Assembly: GCA_035566435.1 (NCBI GenBank)
Contig: DATMRF010000089.1
Location: 1 to 64,000, forward strand
Length of the DNA: 64,000 nt
Direction of reading: 5' to 3'
DNA from: DATMRF01 sp035566435
GTDB lineage: Bacteria; Verrucomicrobiota; Verrucomicrobiia; Limisphaerales; UBA8199
Made by a program: the position numbers and the translations under genes. The first letter of the stretch is position 1. The number at the start of each line of letters is the position of its first letter. The notes under the pieces are model-generated. The model was not told the origin of the DNA and did no database searches. It saw nothing but the letters and a program-made list of their open reading frames with translations. Of this stretch, positions 40,005-48,108 are shown piece by piece.

Positions 40005-41156
40005 ATGAGCAGCGAAGCAATACCGACACGTTCGGCCACCTCGATACCGCCGCCCGCCCCGGCCGGGCCGAAGCGGCTGGCTTTCTTCGAGCGTTACCTG
40101 ACGGTCTGGGTGCTGCTCTGCATGGCGGTCGGAGTCGCGCTCGGCAAAGCGCTGCCGGGCGTGACGGCGGTCTTGAGCAAGCTGGAGTTTGGCCGGGGCT
40201 CGCAGGTGAACGTGCCGATTGGGGTTTTGTTATGGCTGATGATCTACCCGATGATGCTGAAGGTGGATTTCAGCGCGATTGGCGGAATTGCGCGCAAGCC
40301 CAAGGGGCTGATGGTCACGCTGTTCGTGAACTGGCTGGTGAAGCCGTTCAGCATGGCACTGCTGGCGTGGGTGTTCATGCAGCACGTCTTTGCCGCCTGG
40401 ATCACTCCGGCGGCCGCCAAGGAGTACACCGCCGGACTGATTATCCTGGCGGCGGCGCCGTGCACGGCGATGGTGTTTGTCTGGTCGTATCTGACGGACG
40501 GCGACCCGGCCTATACGCTGGTGCAGGTGGCGGTAAACGACCTGATCATGCTCGTCGCCTTCGCCCCGATCGTAATGTTCCTGTGCGGAGTGGCACACGT
40601 GGTAGTGCCAGCGAAGGTCCTGGTTACTTCGGTCGTCGTCTTCATCGTTATTCCGCTGGGGGCGGGCTGGCTGACACGCACGGCGTTGCTCAAATCTCAT
40701 GGCCGGGAGTGGTTTGACCAAAATTTCCTGCCGAGGTTTCATCCGGTGATGATTGGAGCGCTGCTGCTGACGTTGGTGTTGATTTTCGCTTTTCAGGCGG
40801 AAAACCTGACCGGACGCTGGGTGGCAGTGTTGCTGATTGCGGTGCCGATCGTCATCCAGGTATATTTCAACTCGGGGCTGGCTTATTTGCTCATGAAAGG
40901 GTTCGGGGTCGAGCACGGTGTCGCCACGCCCGGCGCGCTGATTGGGGCGAGCAACTTTTTCGAACTGGCCGTGGCGGTGGCGATAACTCTCTTCGGCCCG
41001 AACTCCGGCGCCGCGCTGGCAACGGTCGTCGGCGTGCTCGTCGAGGTTCCGGTGATGCTGTCTGTCTGCGCGGTTTGCAACCGCACCCGGGGCTGGTTTC
41101 AGCACGACGCTTTGCTTGCTGTTTCGCCTGCTTGCCGTACGGAGTCGGAGGGGTAA
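40005..41156 (+). CDS. acr3: Acr3-type arsenite efflux permease
   Basis: 383 residues with ten predicted transmembrane helices. Acr3 motifs: YPMMLKVDFSAI, FVNWLVKPFSMALLAWVFM, AAAPCTAMVFVWSYLTDGD with the conserved Cys, IGASNFFELAVAVAITLFG. It exports arsenite using the proton gradient. Last clear member of the ars operon, which therefore carries reduction, methylation and export together. Confidence 0.95.
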   Translation: MSSEAIPTRSATSIPPPAPAGPKRLAFFERYLTVWVLLCMAVGVALGKALPGVTAVLSKLEFGRGSQVNVPIGVLLWLMIYPMMLKVDFSAIGGIARKPKGLMVTLFVNWLVKPFSMALLAWVFMQHVFAAWITPAAAKEYTAGLIILAAAPCTAMVFVWSYLTDGDPAYTLVQVAVNDLIMLVAFAPIVMFLCGVAHVVVPAKVLVTSVVVFIVIPLGAGWLTRTALLKSHGREWFDQNFLPRFHPVMIGALLLTLVLIFAFQAENLTGRWVAVLLIAVPIVIQVYFNSGLAYLLMKGFGVEHGVATPGALIGASNFFELAVAVAITLFGPNSGAALATVVGVLVEVPVMLSVCAVCNRTRGWFQHDALLAVSPACRTESEG

Positions 41157-41216
41157 TACTTGGCAGTGCCTGGTCCGGGAGTGGGTTTTCAGGACCTGTG
41201 GGCAAGTCACGCGAAG

Positions 41217-41960
41217 ATGAACGCAAGTGAAGACAGCTATCGGCAGATCTGCGACGAGGTCTGGGCGCTTTATCAGGCCCAGATCAAAAAGGACAAATGG
41301 CGGCGCAGCAGCCGCTGTGTGCTCCTGCCGCCCCCTCCGCGCGGCCGGCCCGTGGACCTGCTGTTCGTCGGCATCTCACCCAGTCATGTGACCGGGATTG
41401 GTTTCGCACGGGAACGTCCGCCCGCCGAACTCCTGGCGCGTGAATTCGAATATGTCAGCGGCGCGGGGCCTGGCAAGCCGGGGTTCAGCAACGATTTGTA
41501 TTATGCTCCGCTCCTCCAGTTCGCTCAGAGGCTCAGCCCGGGCTTCGGCGTCTGGCCGCAGGTGGCGCGCGGGGAAAAAAGCCTGCTGGTCGAGTTCACG
41601 GACGCGCTCCATATCACCACCGACCACCGCATTGCCGACGACCTCTTGAGCATCATGAACCCGCAAGCGGAGACCGACCCCGTCTGCGACAAGTGCAAGG
41701 AGATATTGGAAGCGGAACTTCGCCTGTACCGTCCGCGGGTGGTGATTTGCAACGGCCGCCTGCCCTCAAAGTTCCTGTTGGAACTTTGCACCGGCCGCGC
41801 CGTGGACCGTCCAGTAAAGGAAACCATGGTCAAAGACACGCGCTTCGGCAGCAAAGTGCATTTCTCCGGTTATTTGAACAGCAAGTGGATGGATGGTTTC
41901 AGCCGCGCCAGGCTGCTGCGCGAAATCACCGAGCACACGGATTTTGGGGCCAAGGGTTGA
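41217..41960 (+). CDS. unknown protein, uracil-glycosylase-like fold possible
   Basis: 247 residues from ATG 41217; a TTG 19 codons earlier is an alternative. LLFVGISPSHVTGIG near residue 50 and the later CDKCKEILEAELRLYRPRVV...ICNGRLPSKFLLEL resemble the strand-loop patterns of the uracil-DNA-glycosylase superfamily, but key residues cannot be assigned, so I leave it as unknown. A Cys pair CDKC could bind metal. It starts 61 nt after acr3 on the same strand and may be a read-through member of the ars operon without arsenic-related features. Confidence 0.6.
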   Translation: MNASEDSYRQICDEVWALYQAQIKKDKWRRSSRCVLLPPPPRGRPVDLLFVGISPSHVTGIGFARERPPAELLAREFEYVSGAGPGKPGFSNDLYYAPLLQFAQRLSPGFGVWPQVARGEKSLLVEFTDALHITTDHRIADDLLSIMNPQAETDPVCDKCKEILEAELRLYRPRVVICNGRLPSKFLLELCTGRAVDRPVKETMVKDTRFGSKVHFSGYLNSKWMDGFSRARLLREITEHTDFGAKG

Positions 41961-42002
41961 GAGCGTGTTTTGTGCCCTTTGTGCTCTTTTGTGGCGAACC
42001 AG

Positions 42003-44105
42003 TCAGCCCAGCGTGGCGCGCAAGGCGTCGAACATTTGCTTGCCCGAGTCCGCAGCGACGGGCTGTTTCGCTTTTTCGTCGGCGTGTTCCACGAGGTCGG
42101 GCGGCAATTCCTGCAGGAATGGGGAAGGATGGCAAGGCGTCGGCTGGCCGTATTTCTTGCGCGTGATGCAATGGCTGATGGTCAGAGTCTGCATCGCGCG
42201 CGTGACGGCGACGTAGAACAAACGGCGTTCTTCATCGAGGGTGTTGTCGTCCTTCGAACGGGAATGGGGTAAGAGCCCGTCCTCCAGGCCAACGATATAA
42301 ACGTGAGGGAACTCCAGTCCCTTGCAACTGTGCATGGTGATCAGCGTCACGGCGTTGTCCGGGCCTTCGTCCTCCTCTTCCCGCTCCGTGTCGAGCGTGA
42401 TCTCTTCAAGGAACGTCTCCAGTCGGTTAAAGGGTGGTGGCGAGACGATTTCGCCTCCGTCGAGCATCGCCATCAGGTCCTTCAGGTTGCGAATGCGGCT
42501 TTCGGCGGCCTCGGGCGTCTTCTCGGAGCGGCGAAGCTCGTTGAGGTAGCCGATTTCGTCCAGAAAGTTATCCGCCCAGCGTTGCAGGCAGCCTTGAGGG
42601 TGTTGGACTTCGACATGTCCCTGCCCTTCAGCCCCACCTGCCCGCCCAGAGAGCCGGCCGCGAGTCCGTTCAATAAATTCGACGAAGCGCTCGATAGCGC
42701 CGCGGGCGGCGGTTTGAAACGTGGCCGCTACCACCGGATTTTTCATCGCGGCGAAAACGGAACATTTCCGCTCGTGACTGGCGGCCAGCAGTCGTTCCAT
42801 GGTGACATCGCTCAACCCGCGCGCCGGAAAGTTCGCAATGCGCAGCAGGCTGATGTCGTCGTTCGGGTTCACAAACATCTTGAGGTAGGCGAGGAAATCG
42901 CGCACCTCGCGCCGGTCGAAAAAACTCTGCCCACCGATGAGGTGATAACGGACGCCGGCCTGGCGCAAAGCGGTTTCGAGCGGACGCGACTGGGCATTAG
43001 TGCGAAAGAGAATCGCCTGGTCTGACCACTGGGCCCGGTGTGTCAGGCGCGCATACTCAATCAACTCGACCACGCAGCGCGCTTCTTCCTCGTCGCTCTT
43101 GAACGTGTGCAGCGCGATTTTCGGCCCGGCTCCCTTTTGCGACCAAAGCTGTTTGCCGCGCCGGCGGACATTGTTTTTGATGAGCGCATTGGCGGCGTTG
43201 AGGATGGTGTTGGTGGAACGATAGTTCTGTTCGAGCTTGATGACCTTGACCTCGGGAAAATGCTTTTCCATGTCCAGCAGGTTGGCAATCTCCGCGCCGC
43301 GCCACCCATAAATGCTTTGGTCGTCATCACCGACCACGCAAAGGTTGCGGTGCTCGCGGGTCAGGGCATGGATGAGCTGGAACTGGGCATTGTTGGTGTC
43401 CTGGTATTCATCCACGCTCACGTAGCGGTATTTGGCGCGGCAAGCCTCCAGCGCGTCAGGATGCTCGGCGAACAGCCTGAGCGTGAGCAGGATCAAATCG
43501 TCAAAATCAACCGCATTGCAGGCGCGGAGGGCGGATTCGTAGCGCAGGCGAATGTGCTCGGCCAGCGCGCGGACGCTGGGCTCCGCGAAAACCGCGGCGC
43601 GCTCGCCGCCGTTCTTGAACCGGCTGAGCAGGCTGAGAATCGCCGCCGGGTCGGCCTTTTCGCCCTTCGCCGAAATCTGCGCCAGGATTTTTTTGACTGC
43701 GCCGAGCTGCTCCGACTCGTCGTAGATGACGAAGTTGCGCTTGTAGCCAAGCTTTTCGATGTGCTGGCGGAGGATGCGCACGCAAAGCGAGTGGAACGTG
43801 CAGATCGTCGGGCGCGAATCGCCCGGTGAAGGCTGAGCCGAGGCGCCCGCGCCGGCCCTGGAGCTGGGTTTGGCGGAGCGCGGGATGAGTTTTGCGACGC
43901 GCTCCTGCATCTCACGGGCGGCCTTGTTGGTGAAAGTCACGCCGAGGATATTCCCCTGGGCGATGCCGCGTTCGATCATGTGGGCGATGCGAAAAGTAAT
44001 AACCCGGGTCTTCCCCGTGCCGGCGCCGGCGAGGATCAACACCGGGCCCCGGAGCATCTCGACCGCCTGCCGCTGCTGCGGGTTCAGCGTGCTCAAATTT
44101 AACAT
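42003..44105 (-). CDS. UvrD/PcrA/Rep-type superfamily 1 DNA helicase
   Basis: 700 residues. Motif Q LNPQQRQAV, Walker A AGAGTGKT (26-33), motif Ia TFTNKAAREM, Walker B/motif II VSVDEYQDTNNAQF, motif III GDDDQSIYGWRGA, motif IV LEQNYRST, motif V TLITMHSCKGLEFPHVYIVG, motif VI EERRLFYVAVTRAM. 3'-5' helicase for DNA repair and replication restart. A stretch of Ala/Gly-rich residues follows the motif Ia region (PSSRAGAGASAQPSPGDS) and is unusual. Divergent from frr across a strong palindrome. PcrA or UvrD cannot be decided from sequence alone. Confidence 0.95.
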   Translation of the reverse strand: MLNLSTLNPQQRQAVEMLRGPVLILAGAGTGKTRVITFRIAHMIERGIAQGNILGVTFTNKAAREMQERVAKLIPRSAKPSSRAGAGASAQPSPGDSRPTICTFHSLCVRILRQHIEKLGYKRNFVIYDESEQLGAVKKILAQISAKGEKADPAAILSLLSRFKNGGERAAVFAEPSVRALAEHIRLRYESALRACNAVDFDDLILLTLRLFAEHPDALEACRAKYRYVSVDEYQDTNNAQFQLIHALTREHRNLCVVGDDDQSIYGWRGAEIANLLDMEKHFPEVKVIKLEQNYRSTNTILNAANALIKNNVRRRGKQLWSQKGAGPKIALHTFKSDEEEARCVVELIEYARLTHRAQWSDQAILFRTNAQSRPLETALRQAGVRYHLIGGQSFFDRREVRDFLAYLKMFVNPNDDISLLRIANFPARGLSDVTMERLLAASHERKCSVFAAMKNPVVAATFQTAARGAIERFVEFIERTRGRLSGRAGGAEGQGHVEVQHPQGCLQRWADNFLDEIGYLNELRRSEKTPEAAESRIRNLKDLMAMLDGGEIVSPPPFNRLETFLEEITLDTEREEEDEGPDNAVTLITMHSCKGLEFPHVYIVGLEDGLLPHSRSKDDNTLDEERRLFYVAVTRAMQTLTISHCITRKKYGQPTPCHPSPFLQELPPDLVEHADEKAKQPVAADSGKQMFDALRATLG

Positions 44106-44192
44106 CGCGCGCGGAGTCTAGTGCCGACCGAGTCGAACGCAAGAGCATTGGAGGAGAAACATGCCGAACCGCAAACATCCGCGACGGGGATA

Positions 44193-44266
44193 GGGGCGGG
44201 GACGGCCACGTCCCCGTAGGCATGCGAACCATTTACGAGACACGGGGACGTGGCCGTCCCCGCCCC
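44193..44266. repeat. 25-bp perfect inverted repeat between helicase and frr
   Basis: Arms 44193-44217 and 44242-44266 are perfect complements (GGGGCGGGGACGGCCACGTC then CCCGT); each arm itself contains GGGGACG/CGTCCCC. It lies between two divergent starts, so it cannot be a terminator for either; a REP-like element is the best reading. Confidence 0.7.
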
Positions 44267-44350
44267 GGCAGTTGGATGTGGCTGGAAAAGTTTCGCCGGC
44301 CAAAAATATCTCGACTTTTGACAGCGCCTTTGCTCTGGTGGCAAACACCT

Positions 44351-44911
44351 ATGGCAATGGACGACTTTTTACTGGATGCGGAAGACAAGATGAGCAAGAC
44401 CGAGCAGGTCGTGATCAACGAGTTTGCCGGCGTGCGTACCGGCAAAGCGTCGCCGGCCCTCGTCGAGAACCTCCTGGTAGAGGTTTACGGAGCGCAAATG
44501 CGCGTTCGCGAGCTCGCCGGTATCACCACGCCCGAGCCGCGGACCCTTACGATCCAGCCCTGGGACGCCAACTCGCTCCACCCCATCGAGAAAGCCATTC
44601 TCAAAAGCAACCTGGGTCTGACGCCTTCAGTCCAAGGCCGGGCGATCCGCCTCTTCTTCCCGGAACTCAGCCAGGAACGGAGACAGGAATTCGTCAAAAT
44701 CGTGCGCAAAATGGCCGAGGATGGCCGTGTCGCCATCCGGCATGTGCGTCGCGACGCGATGGAGCAGTTGAAAAAGCACGCCCACGATAGCGGCACGACC
44801 GAAGACGAGGTTAAGCACGCCGAGAAAGAGCTGCAAAAACTGACGGACGAGTATACCTCCAAGCTCGACCAGCACCTCGCGAACAAAGAGAAGGAGATCA
44901 TGACCGTTTGA
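44351..44911 (+). CDS. frr: ribosome recycling factor
   Basis: 186 residues from ATG 44351, the normal length of RRF; the frame is open further upstream but that part lies in the palindrome. RRF motifs: MSKTEQVVINEFAGVRTGKA, LLVEVYGAQMRVRELAGITT, RTLTIQPWDANSLHPIEKAI, IRLFFPELSQERRQEFVKIV, VAIRHVRRDAMEQLKK. It splits post-termination ribosomes with EF-G. The stop overlaps the start of the HAD-Nudix gene (TTGA). Confidence 0.97.
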   Translation: MAMDDFLLDAEDKMSKTEQVVINEFAGVRTGKASPALVENLLVEVYGAQMRVRELAGITTPEPRTLTIQPWDANSLHPIEKAILKSNLGLTPSVQGRAIRLFFPELSQERRQEFVKIVRKMAEDGRVAIRHVRRDAMEQLKKHAHDSGTTEDEVKHAEKELQKLTDEYTSKLDQHLANKEKEIMTV

Positions 44912-46101
44912 TCCGGAACATCATCTTCGATTGGTCCGGCACGCTGGTGGACGATTTGCCCGCCGTCTGGGAGGCGACCAACTACGTGCTCACTCAGGCG
45001 GAGCGGGCCGAGTTGACGCTTGAAGAGTTCCGCGCCGAGTTCTGCCTGCCATTCACGATTTTTTACGACCGCCATGTTCCCCACGTGCCCTTGCCGCAAC
45101 TAGAGGACTGGTTTCACAGCCGGTTCCGGCAGGTGCAGGACTCCGTCTGCGCACTGCCGCACGCGCGGACGTTCCTGGAGTTCTGCCGGGCGCGCAAGCT
45201 GCGCACCTTCTTGCTCAGCACCGTCAACCGCGAGCACTTTAGCGTGCAAGCCGCCGCTACCGGTTTTTCACAATACCTGGACAAACCCTATCTCAATGTC
45301 TGGGACAAGCGGGAAAAGATTCACGAAATCATCGAGGACAACCGCCTGGAGCCGGACGAGACGCTGTTCATCGGCGACATGCAACACGACATCGAGACAG
45401 CTCGGCACGGCGGCATCCATTCCTGCGCCGTGCTGACGGGTTACAACACGTTGGCGCAGTTGCGCGCTGCTAAGCCCGATCTGATTGTCGAACACCTGGG
45501 CGAACTGCGGGAACGGCTAGAGCAAAACGGCCTCCAGCTGACGCGAGCCGCGAAAGACCACGAGGAAACCCATCCATCCATCGCGCCCGGTAGGGACGCT
45601 GTCCCCAGCGTCCCTAAAACCGCGAACGGCGTCGAGGAACGCCATCCGCCCATCGCGACGGTCGGGGCGTTGATCTATAACGCTGCCGGCCAGGTCCTCA
45701 TGGTGCGCACCCATAAATGGTCCGACCTGTGGGGCATCCCGGGTGGAAAAATCAAATGGGGCGAGCCGTCGGTCGAGGCCCTGCGCAGGGAAATCAAGGA
45801 GGAAACCAACCTCGCGGTCGCGGATATCGAATTCGTCCTGGTGCAGGACTGCATCCACTCGAAGGAGTTCTATCGCGACGCCCACTTCGTCCTGCTCAAT
45901 TATACCTGCCGGTGCGACGGCGAACCCACCGTGAAGCTAAACGATGAGGCCCAGGAGTTTCGATGGCTGCCCCCGGCCGAAGCGCTGGCCCTGCCCTTGA
46001 ACCAGCCGACGCGAACGCTATTGGCCGAGGTGATGCGCAGAGCCGAGGTAGCGCGCGGGAGCGTAAGAGCGTTGAAGCGTGGACGCGCTAAAACCGTTTA
46101 A
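44908..46101 (+). CDS. HAD-family phosphatase fused to Nudix hydrolase
   Basis: 397 residues from a TTG overlapping the frr stop. Residues 1-215 are a HAD hydrolase of the phosphoglycolate-phosphatase type: IFDWSGTLVDD (nucleophile D8; the usual second Asp is Ser, as in some groups), STVN motif II, FIGDMQHDIETA. Residues about 216-250 are a linker partly encoded by a hairpin repeat. Residues about 250-380 are a Nudix domain with box GGKIKWGEPSVEALRREIKE and EETNL, preceded by ATVGALIYNAAGQVLMVRTH. The pair could clean up nucleotides or sugar phosphates in two steps; substrates unknown. Confidence 0.88.
   Translation: MIRNIIFDWSGTLVDDLPAVWEATNYVLTQAERAELTLEEFRAEFCLPFTIFYDRHVPHVPLPQLEDWFHSRFRQVQDSVCALPHARTFLEFCRARKLRTFLLSTVNREHFSVQAAATGFSQYLDKPYLNVWDKREKIHEIIEDNRLEPDETLFIGDMQHDIETARHGGIHSCAVLTGYNTLAQLRAAKPDLIVEHLGELRERLEQNGLQLTRAAKDHEETHPSIAPGRDAVPSVPKTANGVEERHPPIATVGALIYNAAGQVLMVRTHKWSDLWGIPGGKIKWGEPSVEALRREIKEETNLAVADIEFVLVQDCIHSKEFYRDAHFVLLNYTCRCDGEPTVKLNDEAQEFRWLPPAEALALPLNQPTRTLLAEVMRRAEVARGSVRALKRGRAKTV
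45591..45615. repeat. GGTAGGGACGC hairpin in the HAD-Nudix linker
   Basis: TAGGGACGCT and AGCGTCCCTA are perfect arms around a 5-base loop. It is in frame and encodes GRDAVPSVPK between the two domains. It matches repeats at 28339 and 50830. Confidence 0.75.
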
Positions 46102-46122
46102 GCGTTGAAACGTTAAGAAACT

Positions 46123-46473
46123 ATGTCCAGGATTACGATTGTCGATTTGGAAGTCCATTGCTGCATCGGAGTCAGCGATGAAGAACGCGCGAAGCCGCAG
46201 CGGTTGCTCCTCACCGTTGATATGAATTACGATTTTTCAGCCGCTTCGGTCAGCGACCGCGTCGAGAAGACGATCAATTACCAGGCGGTCGTGGATGACT
46301 TGCTGGAGTTCGGCGAGGCGCGAACCTGGAAACTGTTGGAAAAGTTGGTCGCAAACATTGCCGATTTCGTGCTCAACAAATATCGGCCGCAGTCCGTGAT
46401 GGTAGAAGCCAAAAAGTTCGTGATTCCCCAGGCGCGTTACGTCGCCGTGAGCCTGACCCGGGCGAAGACGTGA
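46123..46473 (+). CDS. folB: dihydroneopterin aldolase
   Basis: 116 residues, one FolB domain. ITIVDLEVHCCIGVSDEERA at the start, LLLTVDMNYDF, TINYQAVVDDLLEFGEARTW, LLEKLVANIADFVL and VMVEAKKFVIPQARYVAVSL with the conserved Glu/Lys near the end. It converts dihydroneopterin to hydroxymethyl-dihydropterin in folate synthesis. 21 nt after the HAD-Nudix stop on the same strand. Confidence 0.93.
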   Translation: MSRITIVDLEVHCCIGVSDEERAKPQRLLLTVDMNYDFSAASVSDRVEKTINYQAVVDDLLEFGEARTWKLLEKLVANIADFVLNKYRPQSVMVEAKKFVIPQARYVAVSLTRAKT

Positions 46474-46503
46474 CTCCTGAGCCGGGCCCATTTGGTTGAA
46501 AGC

Positions 46504-46668
46504 TTTAACGCAAAGGCGCCAAGAAGCAAAGACGCAGAGGATCTAAAGAATTCGACCGGAGGGAGCAGGTTTTTTCCGATTACCGTAGAGTGAGCGTCTT
46601 ATCTGAGGTTGCACCAAGCTCTCGCCTTTGCGCCTCTGCACCTTTGCGTCTTTGCGTCTTTGCGTTAA
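46504..46668. repeat. CGCAAAGACG inverted repeat element
   Basis: Left arm TTTAACGCAAAGGCGCCAAG with further CAAAGACGCAGAGG; right arm CCTTTGCGTCTTTGCGTCTT ending TTTGCGTTAAA. The arms are degenerate 8-9-bp tandem units flanking about 80 bp of unique DNA. A solo arm occurs at 60418-60456. It separates the convergent folB and CBS genes. Confidence 0.65.
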
Positions 46669-46715
46669 ATTCTCTTCCGCTTTTGCGTTAAGGAGCTCGA
46701 CTGAGCACGAACGAC

Positions 46716-47162
46716 TCAGCCAGGGTAGCCCGAGATGTAGGTCTGCAATTGGTCAATGGTGTGGCTTTGCGCCGAGATGATCCAGTTAACGAGGTCGCCG
46801 ATCGAGATGACCCCCGCGATCTTGGCGCCGTCGAGCACCGGCAGATGCCGCACCCGGTGGTCGGTCATCAGCCGCATGCACTCCTCGACGGTGTTGTGCG
46901 GATTCACGTGGAAAACCTGGCCCGAGAGGATCTCGCGCACCGCGGTTTGCTTCGAAGACTTGCCTTTGAGCGCGATCTTGCGCGTGTAATCGCGTTCGGT
47001 CAGAATGCCCACCAGTTTCTCGCCCTCCGTGACGAGCAAAGCCCCGATGTTTTTGTCCGACATCATCTGGATCGCGTCGAACACGGTCGCCTCCGGGGAA
47101 ATCGACCAGACCTGCGTGCCTTTGTGGCTGAGGATTTCGCTGATACTGCCGTTCGGATTCAT
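46716..47162 (-). CDS. two-CBS-domain protein
   Basis: 148 residues from ATG 47162, with AAGGAG upstream. Two CBS motifs (about 12-70 and 78-135): VWSISPEATVFDAIQMMSDK, LVGILTERDYTRKI; VFHVNPHNTVEECMRLMTDH, RHLPVLDGAKIAGVISIGDL. Stand-alone CBS pairs usually bind adenine nucleotides and regulate partner proteins or sense energy state. Partner unknown. Confidence 0.9.
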   Translation of the reverse strand: MNPNGSISEILSHKGTQVWSISPEATVFDAIQMMSDKNIGALLVTEGEKLVGILTERDYTRKIALKGKSSKQTAVREILSGQVFHVNPHNTVEECMRLMTDHRVRHLPVLDGAKIAGVISIGDLVNWIISAQSHTIDQLQTYISGYPG

Positions 47163-47340
47163 TGCTTGGGTTCTCCTTTGGCCGGAACGCGAGCCTGACC
47201 CCAGACCCGTGTTTCCAACCGCGCTTCGCACATCGCCTTCCCGCGAATGTTCATAGAAGCTAACGTATGTTATTGCAACTGCTTAACTCTATCACGCCTC
47301 ATCGTGATGGAAAGCAAAAACTTTTAGCGCCCAAATCCCA

Positions 47341-47916
47341 ATGCTCCTCGCCTTCAACAAGCCCTTCGGCGTGCTCTCCCGGTTCACCTCCGACGGTTCG
47401 CCCAATCGAACGCTCGCAAACTTCGGTTTCCCGAAAGGCGTGTACCCCGTTGGCCGCCTCGATGCCGACTCGGAAGGCTTGCTGCTGTTGAGCGATGAAG
47501 CGGCCCTGAACCAACAACTGCTGCACCCGCGCCACGCCCATGAACGCGAATACTGGGCCCAGGTCGAACGAATTCCCTCCTCGGACGCACTCCGGCGGCT
47601 GCAGACAGGGATTCTCATCCAGGGCCGAAAAACACTTCCCTGCCGGGCCTGGCTCCTGCGCCCGCAACCGGAGGTCCCCCCGCGCGCGTCCCCGATCCGC
47701 TTTCGCAAAACCGTTCCCACCTGTTGGCTCGGTCTCGAACTCATCGAAGGCAAGAACCGCCAGGTGCGGCGGATGACCGCGGCCCTCGGCCACCCAACCC
47801 TCCGCCTGCTGCGCGTGCGCATCGGCCAATTTGAGCTCGGAGACCTCGCCCCCGGAACCTGGCGCGCGCTGAACGCAGCCGAGCGAAAACTCGTGCTGGG
47901 ATATCTTCGTCATTAA
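47341..47916 (+). CDS. RluE/RsuA-family pseudouridine synthase
   Basis: 191 residues. MLLAFNKPFGVLSRF is the family start, VGRLDADSEGLLLLSDEAAL carries the catalytic Asp of GRLD, and EGKNRQVRRMTAALGHPTLR LLRVR the conserved end. There is no S4 domain, and the length matches RluE, which modifies 23S rRNA at U2457 in E. coli; the exact site here is inferred from that. Upstream 180 bp hold no other gene. Confidence 0.9.
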   Translation: MLLAFNKPFGVLSRFTSDGSPNRTLANFGFPKGVYPVGRLDADSEGLLLLSDEAALNQQLLHPRHAHEREYWAQVERIPSSDALRRLQTGILIQGRKTLPCRAWLLRPQPEVPPRASPIRFRKTVPTCWLGLELIEGKNRQVRRMTAALGHPTLRLLRVRIGQFELGDLAPGTWRALNAAERKLVLGYLRH

Positions 47917-47934
47917 GCCGTAACCATTGGGTTC

Positions 47935-48090
47935 AACCACGAATGGACACCAATGAACACTAACGAACGCGAGGTGACGAAGGAACTCCTGCCTGGCTTG
48001 CGTGGACCCACCAAACGGTCGGTGGTACGGACCTCGGAGAAGGAGGCCCATACCCGATGGATTCGTGTCGGTTAGTGTCCATTCGTGGTT
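47935..48090. repeat. CCACGAATG inverted repeat element
   Basis: Left arm AACCACGAATGGACACCAAT and following units, right arm GTTAGTGTCCATTCGTGGTT, about 155 bp in all, with a hairpin CCACCAAACGGTCGGTGG inside. The architecture matches the element at 46504-46668. It lies between the convergent rluE-like and ELWxxDGT genes. Confidence 0.65.
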
Positions 48091-48108
48091 TCAAGTGCAT
48101 AGGTCCGT

